Program-made: the position numbers and the translations under genes
The notes under the pieces: generated by a model
What the model was told of the DNA's origin: nothing
The model's input: the letters and a program-made list of their open reading frames with translations, nothing else
Database searches by the model: none
DNA from: Segnochrobactrum spirostomi
GTDB taxonomy: Bacteria; Pseudomonadota; Alphaproteobacteria; Rhizobiales; Segnochrobactraceae
Reading direction: 5' to 3'
NCBI RefSeq assembly: GCF_009600605.1
Contig: NZ_VWNA01000001.1
Span: 2,218,501-2,282,500 of the forward strand
DNA length: 64,000 bases
Shown: positions 1-8,803 of the stretch, in pieces
Layout of the letters: each line of letters opens with the position of its first letter
Numbering within the stretch: the stretch's first letter is position 1

Positions 1-677
1 ATCTTCTCCTTGGCGACGTCGATGCCGACGACCCGCGACACCGCATTCGAATCGCCGATGAAGAGAACGTGCTCGCCGAAGCGGTGGCGGTTCAGGATGA
101 ACCAGAGGATGACGCCGATCGCCGCCGTCCACAGCGCCTGGACCGAGACCTCGTTGATCCAGCCGACCGCGTCGGGCGCGCCCGAGAGGCGGCCGACGAG
201 GACGTGCCAGACGCTTGTCTCCTCGGCGCCGCGCAGGGCGTAGGACTTGCCGCCCGACAGCACGGTCGCCATGCCCGACCAGAAGAACTGGGTGGCGAGC
301 GTGGCGATGAAGGAGGGGATGCCGACGCGGGCGACGAGGAGACCGTTGACGAGGCCGACCACGAGCCCACTTCCGAGCGCCGCGGCGACGGCGATCCAGC
401 CGAGACCGTAATCCTTGAACAGGATGGCGAAGACGAAGCCCGAGAAGGCGATGATCGAGGGGAAGCAGAGGTCGATCTCACCGGCGCCGATCACGAAGGT
501 GAGGCCGATCGCGAGGAGCACCAGCGGCGGCAGGGTGGAGAGGAAGGTGGTGTAGATATAGGGGGCGAGGAAGACCTGCGGCGCCGTGTACATGAAGAGG
601 GCGAGCAGCAGCACGAACACGACAATGATCGGCAGGCCTTCGACGCGGGCGAGGAACGGGGCACGGAGCTTGCGCAT
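1..677 (-). CDS. Sugar ABC transporter permease (ribose/fructose type), 3' end cut by window
   Basis: Inner-membrane permease of a carbohydrate ABC importer of the RbsC/FrcC family. The ATG lies at 677, 12 bases after the stop of the ATPase gene, so the two are one transcript. About 225 residues are visible: a basic N-terminus (MRKLRAPFLARVEG), then several hydrophobic helices. The family-typical stretch LAIGLTFVIGAGEIDL falls around residues 56-71 and GLVNGLLVARVGIPSFIATL follows about 45 residues later. The frame stays open to base 1, so the C-terminus lies outside the window. No substrate-binding protein gene is seen on the upstream side, so it may lie beyond the left edge. Substrate cannot be read from the permease; a pentose or fructose is the family norm. 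Confidence 0.9.
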   Translation of the reverse strand, partial: MRKLRAPFLARVEGLPIIVVFVLLLALFMYTAPQVFLAPYIYTTFLSTLPPLVLLAIGLTFVIGAGEIDLCFPSIIAFSGFVFAILFKDYGLGWIAVAAALGSGLVVGLVNGLLVARVGIPSFIATLATQFFWSGMATVLSGGKSYALRGAEETSVWHVLVGRLSGAPDAVGWINEVSVQALWTAAIGVILWFILNRHRFGEHVLFIGDSNAVSRVVGIDVAKEK

Positions 678-689
678 CGTCGCGCGGCC

Positions 690-1490
690 TCACTTCTTGT
701 GCTGCAGGGCGACGAGGAATTCGGTGAGTTCCGGCACCGTCATGGTGCGTGGATCGATCTCGGCGACGACGGCGCCGCGGTCGAGCACCACCAGCCGGTC
801 GGCGACCTCGTGCACGTGGGCGAGGTTGTGCTCGATGTAGACGCAGGCGCGGCCCGAGCTCTTGATGAGGCGGACGAAGTCGAGAACCTTGCGCACCTCG
901 GAGACCGCGAGCGCCACGGTTGGCTCGTCGAGCACGATCAAGTCGGCGTTGAAGTGCATCGCGCGGCCGATGGCGATGCCCTGGCGCTCGCCGCCCGACA
1001 ATTGCGACACCGTCGAATCGACCGAGATGCCGACGCCGCGGAAGCCGATCGAGCCGAGCAGCATATCCTCGGCGATCTGCCGTTCCCGCTTGATATCGAT
1101 GAAGCCGAAGCGGTTGGTGATCTGCCGGCCGACGAAGAAATTGCGCCAGAGCGGCTGCTTCTCGGCAAGCGACTTGTCCTGATAGACGGTCTCGATGGCG
1201 AGTTCGTGGGCCATGCGGACCGAGTAGTCGCCGAGCGAAATCTCGCGGTCGCGCACGAAGATGCGGCCGGCGGTCGGCTTCAGGACGCCGGTCATGACCT
1301 TGATGAGGGTCGATTTGCCGGCGCCGTTGTCGCCGATCAGCCCGACGATCTCATTGCGGCCGATCGCGAGGTCGATGTCCTTGAGGCCCTGGATCGGGCC
1401 GAAATATTTCTGAACGCCCTCGAGCCGGACGATATGCCGGAACTCGCCGGCAGGCTCGCGCGCCCGCGCGGTCGCCTGGGTCGCGGTCAT
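690..1490 (-). CDS. Sugar ABC transporter ATP-binding protein (FrcA type)
   Basis: Cytoplasmic ATPase that powers the adjacent sugar permease. All ABC motifs are present: Walker A GDNGAGKST at residues 53-61, Q-loop near 104, signature LSGGERQG at 164-171, Walker B ending LDEP at 187-190 and a switch histidine in YIEHN. It has 266 residues, so it holds a single ABC module, like FrcA, and not the duplicated module of RbsA/MglA. The first 20 residues are an Ala/Arg-rich extension before the domain. It is followed 12 bases later by the permease. The 226 bases upstream separate it from the acetyltransferase gene on the same strand and hold no binding-protein gene. Confidence 0.93.
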   Translation of the reverse strand: MTATQATARAREPAGEFRHIVRLEGVQKYFGPIQGLKDIDLAIGRNEIVGLIGDNGAGKSTLIKVMTGVLKPTAGRIFVRDREISLGDYSVRMAHELAIETVYQDKSLAEKQPLWRNFFVGRQITNRFGFIDIKRERQIAEDMLLGSIGFRGVGISVDSTVSQLSGGERQGIAIGRAMHFNADLIVLDEPTVALAVSEVRKVLDFVRLIKSSGRACVYIEHNLAHVHEVADRLVVLDRGAVVAEIDPRTMTVPELTEFLVALQHKK

Positions 1491-1716
1491 CGCGCGCGCC
1501 CTCCCCTGCGGACGGCCCCGGCGCGTGCCGGTCCGCCCTTCCTCCCTCGCCCACTTTGCGGAGCCGTGCGGCCTTCGGCCGTCTCGATCGCGGCACTTTC
1601 GCGCCGCCGAGGGAAGCTAGAACGGGCGGGAATAACCGTCCAATGCGCTTTTTCGGCGGACCGATATCGCAATCGTTATGAGAGTGGCGGATGCAGGGCG
1701 CGCGCCAAGGTCGTCG

Positions 1717-2286
1717 TCAGGCCGCGCGCAGGCCTTCGCCGGCGGCCAGCGGGCCGACCGGGATGAGCGTCTCGACGTCGGCGTCGAGGCGGCGGCCGGT
1801 CGGGACCACGCGGCCGGCGGCGCGGTCGAGTGCACCCGGCTGGAGTTCCAGCGCGAGGAAGCGCCGCCGCTCGGTCGGGCCGGGCATGGAAAGGATCTCG
1901 GTCTTCTCGCCCGAGAAGCCGAAGCGCACATAATATTCGGGATCGCCGACGAGGAGCACGGCGCCGTGGCCGGCGATCGCCGCCCGGTTGAGGGCGCGCC
2001 GCATCAGGACGGAGCCGAGCCCGGCGCCTTGCAGTTCCGGCGCCACCGCGAGCGGGCCGAGCAGCAGGGCGGGACGGCCGCCGGCGGAGACGTGCCACAG
2101 CCGCACAGTGCCCACGAGGGCGCCGGTCGCGGCATCTTCGGCGATCAGGGACAGCCCATCGGCCGCCAGGCGGCCGGCGCGGATGCGCTCGGACGATTTC
2201 AGGAAGCGGGTCGGACCGAAAACGCGGTCGAGCAGGGCTTCCCGGGCGCCGACGTCGGTCGGCGCCTCCTCGCGAAGGGTGATCAT
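1717..2286 (-). CDS. GNAT family N-acetyltransferase (YhbS-like)
   Basis: Predicted cytoplasmic acetyl-CoA dependent N-acetyltransferase of 189 residues, close to the YhbS-type single-domain proteins. The acetyl-CoA binding motif A is clear (LGPLAVAPELQGAGLGSVLM, with the QGAGLG pyrophosphate loop near residue 87), followed by the family-typical YYVRFGFSG segment. The C-terminal third is the YhbS-style tail. It lies 146 bases downstream of the decarboxylase gene on the same strand and could be cotranscribed. The acceptor substrate is unknown; nearness to a polyamine-forming enzyme makes a small amine conceivable, but that is inference only. Confidence 0.85.
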   Translation of the reverse strand: MITLREEAPTDVGAREALLDRVFGPTRFLKSSERIRAGRLAADGLSLIAEDAATGALVGTVRLWHVSAGGRPALLLGPLAVAPELQGAGLGSVLMRRALNRAAIAGHGAVLLVGDPEYYVRFGFSGEKTEILSMPGPTERRRFLALELQPGALDRAAGRVVPTGRRLDADVETLIPVGPLAAGEGLRAA

Positions 2287-2432
2287 GGAGGCGAGCCTTT
2301 CGGCGTGGAGCGCGTGAACTCCGCGGCGGGCGAACCCTTCGCGATCACGCGCATGTCACCAATGGCGGATGAGCGAGGCGAATCTGGGACCAGAACCGGC
2401 CGGCAACAGGGAAGAAGCCAGGCGGTTCGGCG

Positions 2433-3563
2433 TCAGATCACGTAGGCCTTGAGCGGCGGGAAGCCGTTGAAGGCGACCGCCGAATAGGTCGTGGTGTAGG
2501 CCCCGGTGCCTTCGATCAGGACCTCGTCGCCGATCTCCAGCGAGAGCGGCAGCGCGTAGGGGGTCTTCTCGTAGAGCACGTCGGCGGAATCGCAGGTCGG
2601 GCCGGCGATGATGCAGGGCGCGGTCTCGTCGTCGCCGCGCAGGGTGCGGATCGGATAGCGGATCGCCTCGTCCATGGTCTCGGCGAGGCCGCCGAACTTG
2701 CCGATGTCGAGATAGACCCAGCGCACGTCGTCGCCGGCCTGCTTGCGCGAGATGAGGACCACTTCGGCCTTGATCACGCCGGCGCTGCCGACCATGCCGC
2801 GGCCCGGCTCGATGATCGTCTCGGGCAGGCGGTTGCCGAAATGGCGGTGCACCGAATCGAGGATCGCGCGGCCGTAGGAGGGCACGCCCGGCACGTCCTT
2901 GAGATATTTGGCCGGGAAGCCGCCGCCGAGATTGACCATGCGCAGCGTGACGCCGCGCTCGGCCAGTTCGCGGAACAGCTTGGCGGCCGAGGCGAGCGCG
3001 CCGTCCCAGGCGCCGGTGTTGCCCTGCTGGGAACCGACGTGGAACGATACGCCATAGGCGTCGAGGCCGACACGGTGGGCGTGCTCGAGCACGTCGACCG
3101 CCATCTCCGGCTCGCAGCCGAACTTGCGGGAAAGCGGCCACTCGGCGCCGGCGCCGTCGCACAGGATGCGGCAGAACACGCGGGTGCCCGGCGCGGCGCG
3201 CGCGATCTTCTCGACCTCCGCCTCGCAATCGACCGAGAACATGTTGATGCCGAGGGCGAAGGCGCGCGCGACGTCGCGTTCCTTCTTGATGGTGTTGCCG
3301 AACGAGATGCGGTCCGGCGTTGCACCGGCCTCGAGCGCCATCTCGATCTCCTGGACCGAGGCGCAATCGAAGCACGAGCCGAGCTCGGCGAGCGCCTTCA
3401 GCACCTCCGGCGCCGGATTGGCCTTCACCGCATAGAAGACGCGGGTGTCGGGCATGGCGCGGCGGAAGGCGAGGAAATTGTCGCGCACGACGTCGAGATC
3501 GACCACGAGGCAGGGGCCCTCGGGACGTCGGGTGCGGAGGAAGTCGGCAATGCGGTCCGTCAT
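2433..3563 (-). CDS. Ornithine/lysine decarboxylase, PLP fold type III
   Basis: Group IV decarboxylase (eukaryotic-type ODC family) converting ornithine to putrescine, and possibly lysine to cadaverine. It has 376 residues from the ATG at 3563, chosen because GGGAG sits nine bases upstream; an in-frame ATG nine bases earlier is too close to that site. Visible active-site features are the PLP lysine in FYAVKANP (K47), HVGSQ in the barrel, the phosphate-binding EPGRGMVGSAG, and the C-terminal barrel motif GPTCDSADVL carrying the catalytic cysteine from the second subunit. A leader of at least 400 bases precedes it and looks like the speF RNA. Homospermidine synthase, encoded about 38 kb away, uses putrescine, the product. 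Ornithine versus lysine preference cannot be settled by eye. Confidence 0.9.
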   Translation of the reverse strand: MTDRIADFLRTRRPEGPCLVVDLDVVRDNFLAFRRAMPDTRVFYAVKANPAPEVLKALAELGSCFDCASVQEIEMALEAGATPDRISFGNTIKKERDVARAFALGINMFSVDCEAEVEKIARAAPGTRVFCRILCDGAGAEWPLSRKFGCEPEMAVDVLEHAHRVGLDAYGVSFHVGSQQGNTGAWDGALASAAKLFRELAERGVTLRMVNLGGGFPAKYLKDVPGVPSYGRAILDSVHRHFGNRLPETIIEPGRGMVGSAGVIKAEVVLISRKQAGDDVRWVYLDIGKFGGLAETMDEAIRYPIRTLRGDDETAPCIIAGPTCDSADVLYEKTPYALPLSLEIGDEVLIEGTGAYTTTYSAVAFNGFPPLKAYVI

Positions 3564-3574
3564 CGGGGGCATCT

Positions 3575-3975
3575 CCCAAACAAGACGGTTGAACCGGATT
3601 CGGTCGATACGTTCCCCTGCGGGCGCCGCGGTGGAGACGGAGCCCGTTCAGATGATCGACCGATCGCCGGCCTCCTTGGGAGACCGACGCGCGAAAAGCG
3701 CCGAAGCGTCGCCAGTGAACCCGCCCACGCGAACGCGGCGAGATTCATGGGATGCATACGATTGGACTGGGAAGGTCCCGGTCCGCACGCGGCAAGGAAG
3801 TAGTCGCCTCTTCAGTAACGCCGACCTTTGGAGGGGCCGACAGAGACCAAAAAAGCCCGCTACGTCGTTGCTTCAAGTCGCGTCCGCCGACCGAGCGTCG
3901 GCTTAGACCCGGTTTATTCCGGTCACCGGTCTGCCCAGGCCGGGGTTTCCGACCTGACCGGCACGCGACCACAGG
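3575..3975 (-). ncRNA. Probable speF-type leader RNA upstream of the decarboxylase
   Basis: Long untranslated stretch directly upstream of the decarboxylase, which is the known location of the alphaproteobacterial speF motif (Corbino et al. class of motifs). On the minus strand it contains a perfect hairpin with six-base stem GCCGAC / GTCGGC around loop GCTCG (near 3888-3904), then a T-run after GCGGGC (near 3852), and further inverted segments towards the start codon. There is no convincing coding potential on either strand. The identification rests on genomic position, length and structured appearance; I could not run a covariance model. The boundaries are approximate. Confidence 0.5.
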
Positions 3976-4426
3976 CACGTGCGAAATTGGGCAAGGCGGA
4001 TGTAGGGCCATTGGCCCCCCCGCACAAGACGAAAATTGCGGGCCTCCGCGAAATTCTATGGCTCCGCCAACGGCTTCTTATGCCGGCTTAACGTCCCGTT
4101 GCGTCGCCCCAATTCGGCAAAGGACCGGAATGGCGGCGCTTTTTCTCGTCCGCTGCCGCCGGGTCGCGCCGGCAGCGCGTTCCGCCATGTCCCGCGGGGA
4201 GGGCAGCCATGCACAAGCCTCAAGATAGGGGTGGGCGGCAGGAGGGCATTCGGTGATCCGCGGGGAGTGAACCCAGCGCCGCGGCGCCGGCGGACGCTGA
4301 TTCGAGGCGGCTCCGGTGTGCCGCCGCGCTCCGCCTCCCGTCGCGCGGCATGGCCCCAAATCGAACGATGCCTCCCGGTGAACAATCAGCCTTGCCTTGG
4401 CTGCGGCGTTCACCCAAACATCGCGC
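3976..4426. other. Intergenic region between the leader and the LysR gene
   Basis: Noncoding divergent region that must carry promoters for both the decarboxylase leader and the LysR-type gene. On the minus strand TTGTGC (4022-4027) and TACATC (4000-4005) are separated by 17 bases and could be a weak sigma-70 promoter for the leader. No repeat or small gene is convincing here. Confidence 0.4.
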
Positions 4427-5329
4427 ATGGACACTCTGACCCGCATGCAGGCTTTCGTGAACGTGGCGGAGGCCGGCGGCTATTCCGCCGCCGCGCGCAA
4501 GCTCGGCCGCTCCAAGGCGCTTCTGTCGAAATATGTCCGCGAGCTCGAGGACGAGCTCGGGGTGCGCCTCCTCAACCGCACCACCCGACAGCTCTCGTTG
4601 ACCGAGGCCGGCAAGGTCTATCTGCGCGAGGCGGGCGAGATCCTCCAGCGCATCGACGATCTCGAGGCGCTGATCCACGACACCCATCACGAGCCGCGCG
4701 GCTTGCTCCGGGTCGCGGCGCCGCGCACCCTGTCGGACGGCCCGCTCGGCGAGGCCTTCGCCGAGTTCGTGCTGCGCGAACCGCTGATCTCCCTCGATCT
4801 GCGCCTCGAGGACCGCTTCGTCGATCTCGTCGAGGAAGGCATCGACGTGGCCGTCCGGGTGACGGCGATGACCGATTCGAGCCTGATCGCCCGCAAGCTC
4901 TCGGGCTTCCGCATCACCACGGTGGCGCGGCCCGATGTCATCGCCGCCCACGGCGCACCGACCCATCCCGATGAGCTCACCGAGCGCGCCTGCATCGTCG
5001 ACACCAACGCCCGCCAGCGTTCGAACTGGGTCTACCGCATCGACGGCGAACGCCGCTCGGTCACCGTGCGTGGCCGCCTCGAGGTCAACAGTCCGAACGT
5101 GTGCCGGCTCGCGGCCCTGCGCGGCCTCGGCTTCGCGCGCGTACCTTATCCCTTGGTGAGCGAGGATCTGGAGGTCGGCCGGCTCGTCTCGGTGCTCGAG
5201 AGCTTCGAGACGACGGAATCGGGCATCTACGCCGTCTATCCGCACCGCCGGCATCTCTCCGGCAAGGTGCGCGCCTTCGTCGATTTTCTGGTCGAATGGT
5301 TCGCCCACAGCGAGTGCGATCCGGAGTGA
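4427..5329 (+). CDS. LysR family transcriptional regulator
   Basis: DNA-binding regulator of the LysR family, CrgA/AaeR-like branch, 300 residues. The start is ATG 4427 (MDTLTRMQAFVNVAEAG), matching the usual N-terminus; an upstream in-frame codon would add ten unlikely residues. The winged helix-turn-helix spans residues 4-62 (SAAARKLGRSKALLSKYV is the recognition region), followed by the linker helix and a periplasmic-binding-protein-like effector domain. It is divergent from the decarboxylase leader but 450-850 bases away, so the target is uncertain. The next gene on the same strand, the Ni/Co transporter fusion, begins about 100 bases after the stop. Confidence 0.9.
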   Translation: MDTLTRMQAFVNVAEAGGYSAAARKLGRSKALLSKYVRELEDELGVRLLNRTTRQLSLTEAGKVYLREAGEILQRIDDLEALIHDTHHEPRGLLRVAAPRTLSDGPLGEAFAEFVLREPLISLDLRLEDRFVDLVEEGIDVAVRVTAMTDSSLIARKLSGFRITTVARPDVIAAHGAPTHPDELTERACIVDTNARQRSNWVYRIDGERRSVTVRGRLEVNSPNVCRLAALRGLGFARVPYPLVSEDLEVGRLVSVLESFETTESGIYAVYPHRRHLSGKVRAFVDFLVEWFAHSECDPE

Positions 5330-5432
5330 CGGCGCACGCGCCCCGGGCCTTGCTTTCGCCACGCTACGAAGCGACAAGCGGCGCGACCCTGACCCTTTGA
5401 GCGGTCGCGCCGACCCGAGCCGCGGAGCCCGA

Positions 5433-7298
5433 ATGCCTGCAATTCGGCACCTGTCTGCGCTTTGGAGCGCTGTCTCGAGCGCCCTGCGCGTGCCGGCGAA
5501 CGCGGTGTTCGGCGTCCTCGCCGTCGCCCTTGTCGCCCTCGTCGTCAGCCCACGACCCGCCGCCGCCCATCCGCACGTCTTCGTCGAGGCGCGCGAGGAG
5601 ATGGTGTTCGATTCCCACGGCAACATCACCGCGATCCGGCACGTCTGGCGGTTCGACGACAGCTTCTCAGCCTTCGCCACCCAAGGGCTCGACAAGAACG
5701 GCGATGGCATTCTCTCGACCGAAGAGCTCGCCCCGCTCGCCAAGGTCAACGTCGATTCCCTGGGCGAATATCGCTATTTCACCTTCCTCAGCATCGGCAA
5801 CGGCAAGCCGGTCAAGTTCGCTGCGCCGACGGAATATTGGCTCGACGGCACCAACGGCATCCTGACGCTGTTCTATACGCTGCCGCTGCGCGAGCCGATC
5901 GATCCGGCCGGCAAGACGATCCGCCTCGACGTCTACGATCCGGAATATTTCGTCGACTTCACCCTGACCGACAAAGACCCGTTCGCGCTGGTGCCGGCGC
6001 GGGCCGGGGCCGGCACGCCGGCGGGCGTGGTGCCGAAGGGGTGCACCACGTCGGTGAAGCGGCCGGATCAGCTCGATCCGATGACCGCGACGACCCTCTC
6101 CCTGATCCCGGCCGATCAGCGGGAGCTGCCGCCGAACCTGCGCGCGGTGACCGAGCAGCTCGCCAACATCATGACGGTGAAGTGTCCGGAGAAGCCGGCC
6201 GTGGTCGCGCCGGTCGCCGCCGCCTCGGACCCGGCGCCGCGCAGCGTCGGCGCGAGCCCGTTCGGGGTCGGCCTGATGGAATCCGGCGGGCCGCCGATCG
6301 GCTTCCTCGCCGTGATCGCCGCCTGGCAGCAATCCTTCTACCACCAGCTCACCGCGGCCGTGCGCGCGATGAAGACCGACGGCACCGCGATCTGGGTCCT
6401 GATGGCGGTCTCCGTCGCCTACGGCATCTTTCACGCCGCCGGCCCGGGCCACGGCAAGGCGGTGATCTCGGCCTATCTGGTCTCGAACCGCGGCACCGCC
6501 CGCAAGGCGATCGTGCTGTCGTTTCTCTCCGCGCTCGTCCAGTCGACGGTCGCGATCCTCATCGTCACGATCGGCGCGGTGATCCTGCGGGTGACGAGCT
6601 TCGGCATGACGGCGGCGGCGGAATGGGTCGAGATCGCGTCCTATGCGGCGGTGACCCTGCTCGGCGTCACCCTCGTCTGGCGCAAGATCGTCCGCCCGCT
6701 CGCGGCGAGCTCGATCGGCCGCCTGCGCCGGCCCCGTCCTGCGACGCTCGGCTTCGGTGCGGCCCGCTTCGCTCCGCTCGCGGCGGCGGGGCCGACCGGC
6801 GGGCTGAAGTTCCAGAGCGCGGCCCCGGCGCCGCGTGCGGCCGGCAGCGCCCTGTCGGGCCCGTCTGGCTCGATGAAATTGCGCCTGCACGGCGATGCGC
6901 TTCCCGAAGATCATGTCCACGGCGCCGATTGCGGCTGCGGCGGCGTGGTCAATCCGGCCGACCTCGCGCCGGGCTGGCGCTCGGCCGCGGGCGCAGTGCT
7001 GTCGGCGGGCCTCCGGCCCTGCACGGGCGCCCTCATCGTGCTCGTGTTCACCCTGGCGCAGGGCGTCTACAGCGCCGGCGTCGCCGCGACCTATGCGATG
7101 GGGGTCGGCACCGGCGCCACGGTCAGCGCGCTCGCCCTCCTCGCGGTCGGCGCACGCGGCCTCGCCATGCGCATCGCCGCCTTCGACAGCCGCGCCGGAC
7201 TCGTGCTCAACCGGGCCGTCGAAGCGGGCGGTGCGCTTGTCGTGCTCGCCTTCGGCGCGATCCTGCTCTCGGCCTCGCTGCTGCCGCACCTCGCCTGA
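5433..7298 (+). CDS. DUF1007 - NicO (nickel/cobalt transporter) fusion protein
   Basis: Two-part membrane protein of 621 residues. The N-terminus carries a signal peptide ending RPAAA, then a DUF1007 periplasmic domain beginning HPHVFVEA (about residues 46-225). The C-terminal half is a NicO/RcnA-type permease with HAAGPGHGK near residue 331 and about six hydrophobic helices, interrupted by a loop containing the metal-ligand-rich DHVHGADCGCGG. The periplasmic part holds a canonical EF-hand loop, DKNGDGILSTEE (residues 87-98). DUF1007 and NicO are normally neighbouring separate genes, so this is a fused transport system. I chose ATG 5433 because the alternative TTG at 5397 adds residues that do not look like a signal peptide. 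Direction of transport, uptake or export, is not decided by sequence. Confidence 0.88.
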   Translation: MPAIRHLSALWSAVSSALRVPANAVFGVLAVALVALVVSPRPAAAHPHVFVEAREEMVFDSHGNITAIRHVWRFDDSFSAFATQGLDKNGDGILSTEELAPLAKVNVDSLGEYRYFTFLSIGNGKPVKFAAPTEYWLDGTNGILTLFYTLPLREPIDPAGKTIRLDVYDPEYFVDFTLTDKDPFALVPARAGAGTPAGVVPKGCTTSVKRPDQLDPMTATTLSLIPADQRELPPNLRAVTEQLANIMTVKCPEKPAVVAPVAAASDPAPRSVGASPFGVGLMESGGPPIGFLAVIAAWQQSFYHQLTAAVRAMKTDGTAIWVLMAVSVAYGIFHAAGPGHGKAVISAYLVSNRGTARKAIVLSFLSALVQSTVAILIVTIGAVILRVTSFGMTAAAEWVEIASYAAVTLLGVTLVWRKIVRPLAASSIGRLRRPRPATLGFGAARFAPLAAAGPTGGLKFQSAAPAPRAAGSALSGPSGSMKLRLHGDALPEDHVHGADCGCGGVVNPADLAPGWRSAAGAVLSAGLRPCTGALIVLVFTLAQGVYSAGVAATYAMGVGTGATVSALALLAVGARGLAMRIAAFDSRAGLVLNRAVEAGGALVVLAFGAILLSASLLPHLA

Positions 7299-7633
7299 CC
7301 GGCGCCGCATCGGGGCCGCACGCCTGCCCTGTTGCGTTCACGGCACTTGACGAACTCGTGAACAGATTCGCGGGTCCGCGTCATGCAAAAGCCGGAAGTG
7401 TATCCTACAGCAACATTTGTCAGGCGGGCGTCCTCTCCGCACGCCTACGGCAGCGCCGCCGGGGGAAAACGGCACGGCGAGGCATTCGAGCGAATTCCGG
7501 CCGCGGGAAGACCTGCGGTCTCCGAGAATTCGCTGCGAGATTCGACCCTGCGAGCCTATTCTGGTCGCCCGGACCGCGCGAGGTCCGGGAGCCTTGCGCT
7601 CGTGATCTGCCCGCTCAAAGCTTCGGAGACCCG
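7299..7633. other. Intergenic region before the RND operon
   Basis: No gene is supported. A TTGACG hexamer occurs at 7347 and TATCCT near 7400, but they are not spaced as one promoter. The promoter of the RND efflux operon is presumably here. Confidence 0.4.
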
Positions 7634-8803
7634 ATGAGCCGTTTGGGGACGCTTGTCGCGACAGCCCTTGTCGTGATCGCCGCGGGTGGCGGCTATTATT
7701 ATTACACCCACCAGACGGCGGCCGACGCCGGCAAGGCGCCTGCCGCGCACAAGGAACGCGCGGTCGCGGTCGAGGTCGCGAAGGCCACCCGCCAGCCGAT
7801 GCCGGTCAATCTCGACGCCGTCGGCACCGTCGTCCCGATCTCCACGGTCTCGATCTATTCCCAGGTCGACGGCATCATCACGGCCGTCCATTTCCAGGAC
7901 GGCACCGAGGTGAAGGAGGGCGACATCCTCTATTCCCTCGACGATCAGACGGTGCGCGGCCAGATCGCCCAGGCTGAAGCCAATCTTCGGCAATATCAGG
8001 CGCAGGAGACCTACGCGTCGAAGGAAGAGGAGCGCTTCAAGAACCTCGCCGAGCAGAAATTCTCGAGCGAGGCGAGCCTCGATCAATATGTCTCCCAGGC
8101 CGCGGTCGCCGGCGCCCAGGTCGCGGCGGCGAAGGCCGCCATCCAAATTCTTCAGGTCGATCTCGACCATCATACCATTCGGGCGCCGTTCTCCGGGCGG
8201 ATCGGCATCTCCAACGCCCATGTCGGCACCGTGGTGAAGGCGGACGATACGTCGTCTCCCCTCGTCACCCTCAACCAGATGCGCCCGATCGACGTCTCCG
8301 TGCCGATCCCGCAGCGCCATCTGCAGGCGCTGCGCGCCGCCGTGCTGGCGGGCCCGGTCGCCGTCTCCGCCCAGCCGGTCGGCGAGACCGCAGCCGAAAC
8401 GGGCAAGGTCTCGACCCTCGACAACACCGTCGACACGGCGACCGGCACGATCGGCGTGCGGGCGCGGTTCGACAATCCGGACGAGAAGCTCTGGCCGGGT
8501 CGCACCGTCGGCGTGAAGATCGCGCTCGAGGTGCAGAACGACGCGGTGACGGTGCCCGCCGAGGCGGTCCAGACCGGCCGCACCGGGCCGTATGTCTTCG
8601 TCGTCTCCGAGGGCAAGGCGAAGGTCCAGCCGGTCACCGTCGCCCGCGAGGTCAACGGCCTCGCCGTCATCGGCGACGGCCTTGCCGGCGGCGAGACGGT
8701 GGTCACCGTCGGCCAGCTCCGCCTCAACGACGGTATGCCCGTCGAAGTCCACCCGTCGACGCCGGTCGCCGGCGACGCCACACGCTCGGGGCCCGCCACA
8801 TGA
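7634..8803 (+). CDS. RND efflux periplasmic adaptor (MdtA/BepF-like)
   Basis: Membrane fusion protein linking an inner-membrane RND pump to an outer-membrane channel, 389 residues. It has an N-terminal hydrophobic anchor (LVATALVVIAAGGGYYYY), then a lipoyl/barrel-sandwich half motif (SIYSQVDGIITAVHFQDG), a coiled-coil hairpin rich in Glu/Gln/Ala (about 115-180), the second lipoyl half (IRAPFSGRIG), and beta-barrel and membrane-proximal domains. It starts at ATG 7634. Its stop codon overlaps the start of the pump gene (ATGA), indicating translational coupling. Substrates are unknown; the MdtABC class exports drugs, bile salts and similar amphiphiles. No outer-membrane factor gene lies next to it. 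Confidence 0.92.
   Translation: MSRLGTLVATALVVIAAGGGYYYYTHQTAADAGKAPAAHKERAVAVEVAKATRQPMPVNLDAVGTVVPISTVSIYSQVDGIITAVHFQDGTEVKEGDILYSLDDQTVRGQIAQAEANLRQYQAQETYASKEEERFKNLAEQKFSSEASLDQYVSQAAVAGAQVAAAKAAIQILQVDLDHHTIRAPFSGRIGISNAHVGTVVKADDTSSPLVTLNQMRPIDVSVPIPQRHLQALRAAVLAGPVAVSAQPVGETAAETGKVSTLDNTVDTATGTIGVRARFDNPDEKLWPGRTVGVKIALEVQNDAVTVPAEAVQTGRTGPYVFVVSEGKAKVQPVTVAREVNGLAVIGDGLAGGETVVTVGQLRLNDGMPVEVHPSTPVAGDATRSGPAT

Noticed and set aside
1487-1672. Short minus-strand frame containing SSFPRRRES
   Set aside because: This peptide text is typical of translated intergenic repeats, not of a protein gene.
5462-7633. In-frame upstream extension of the RND adaptor through the NicO gene
   Set aside because: The adaptor starts at ATG 7634 with its membrane anchor; the upstream part is an alternate frame of the fusion gene.
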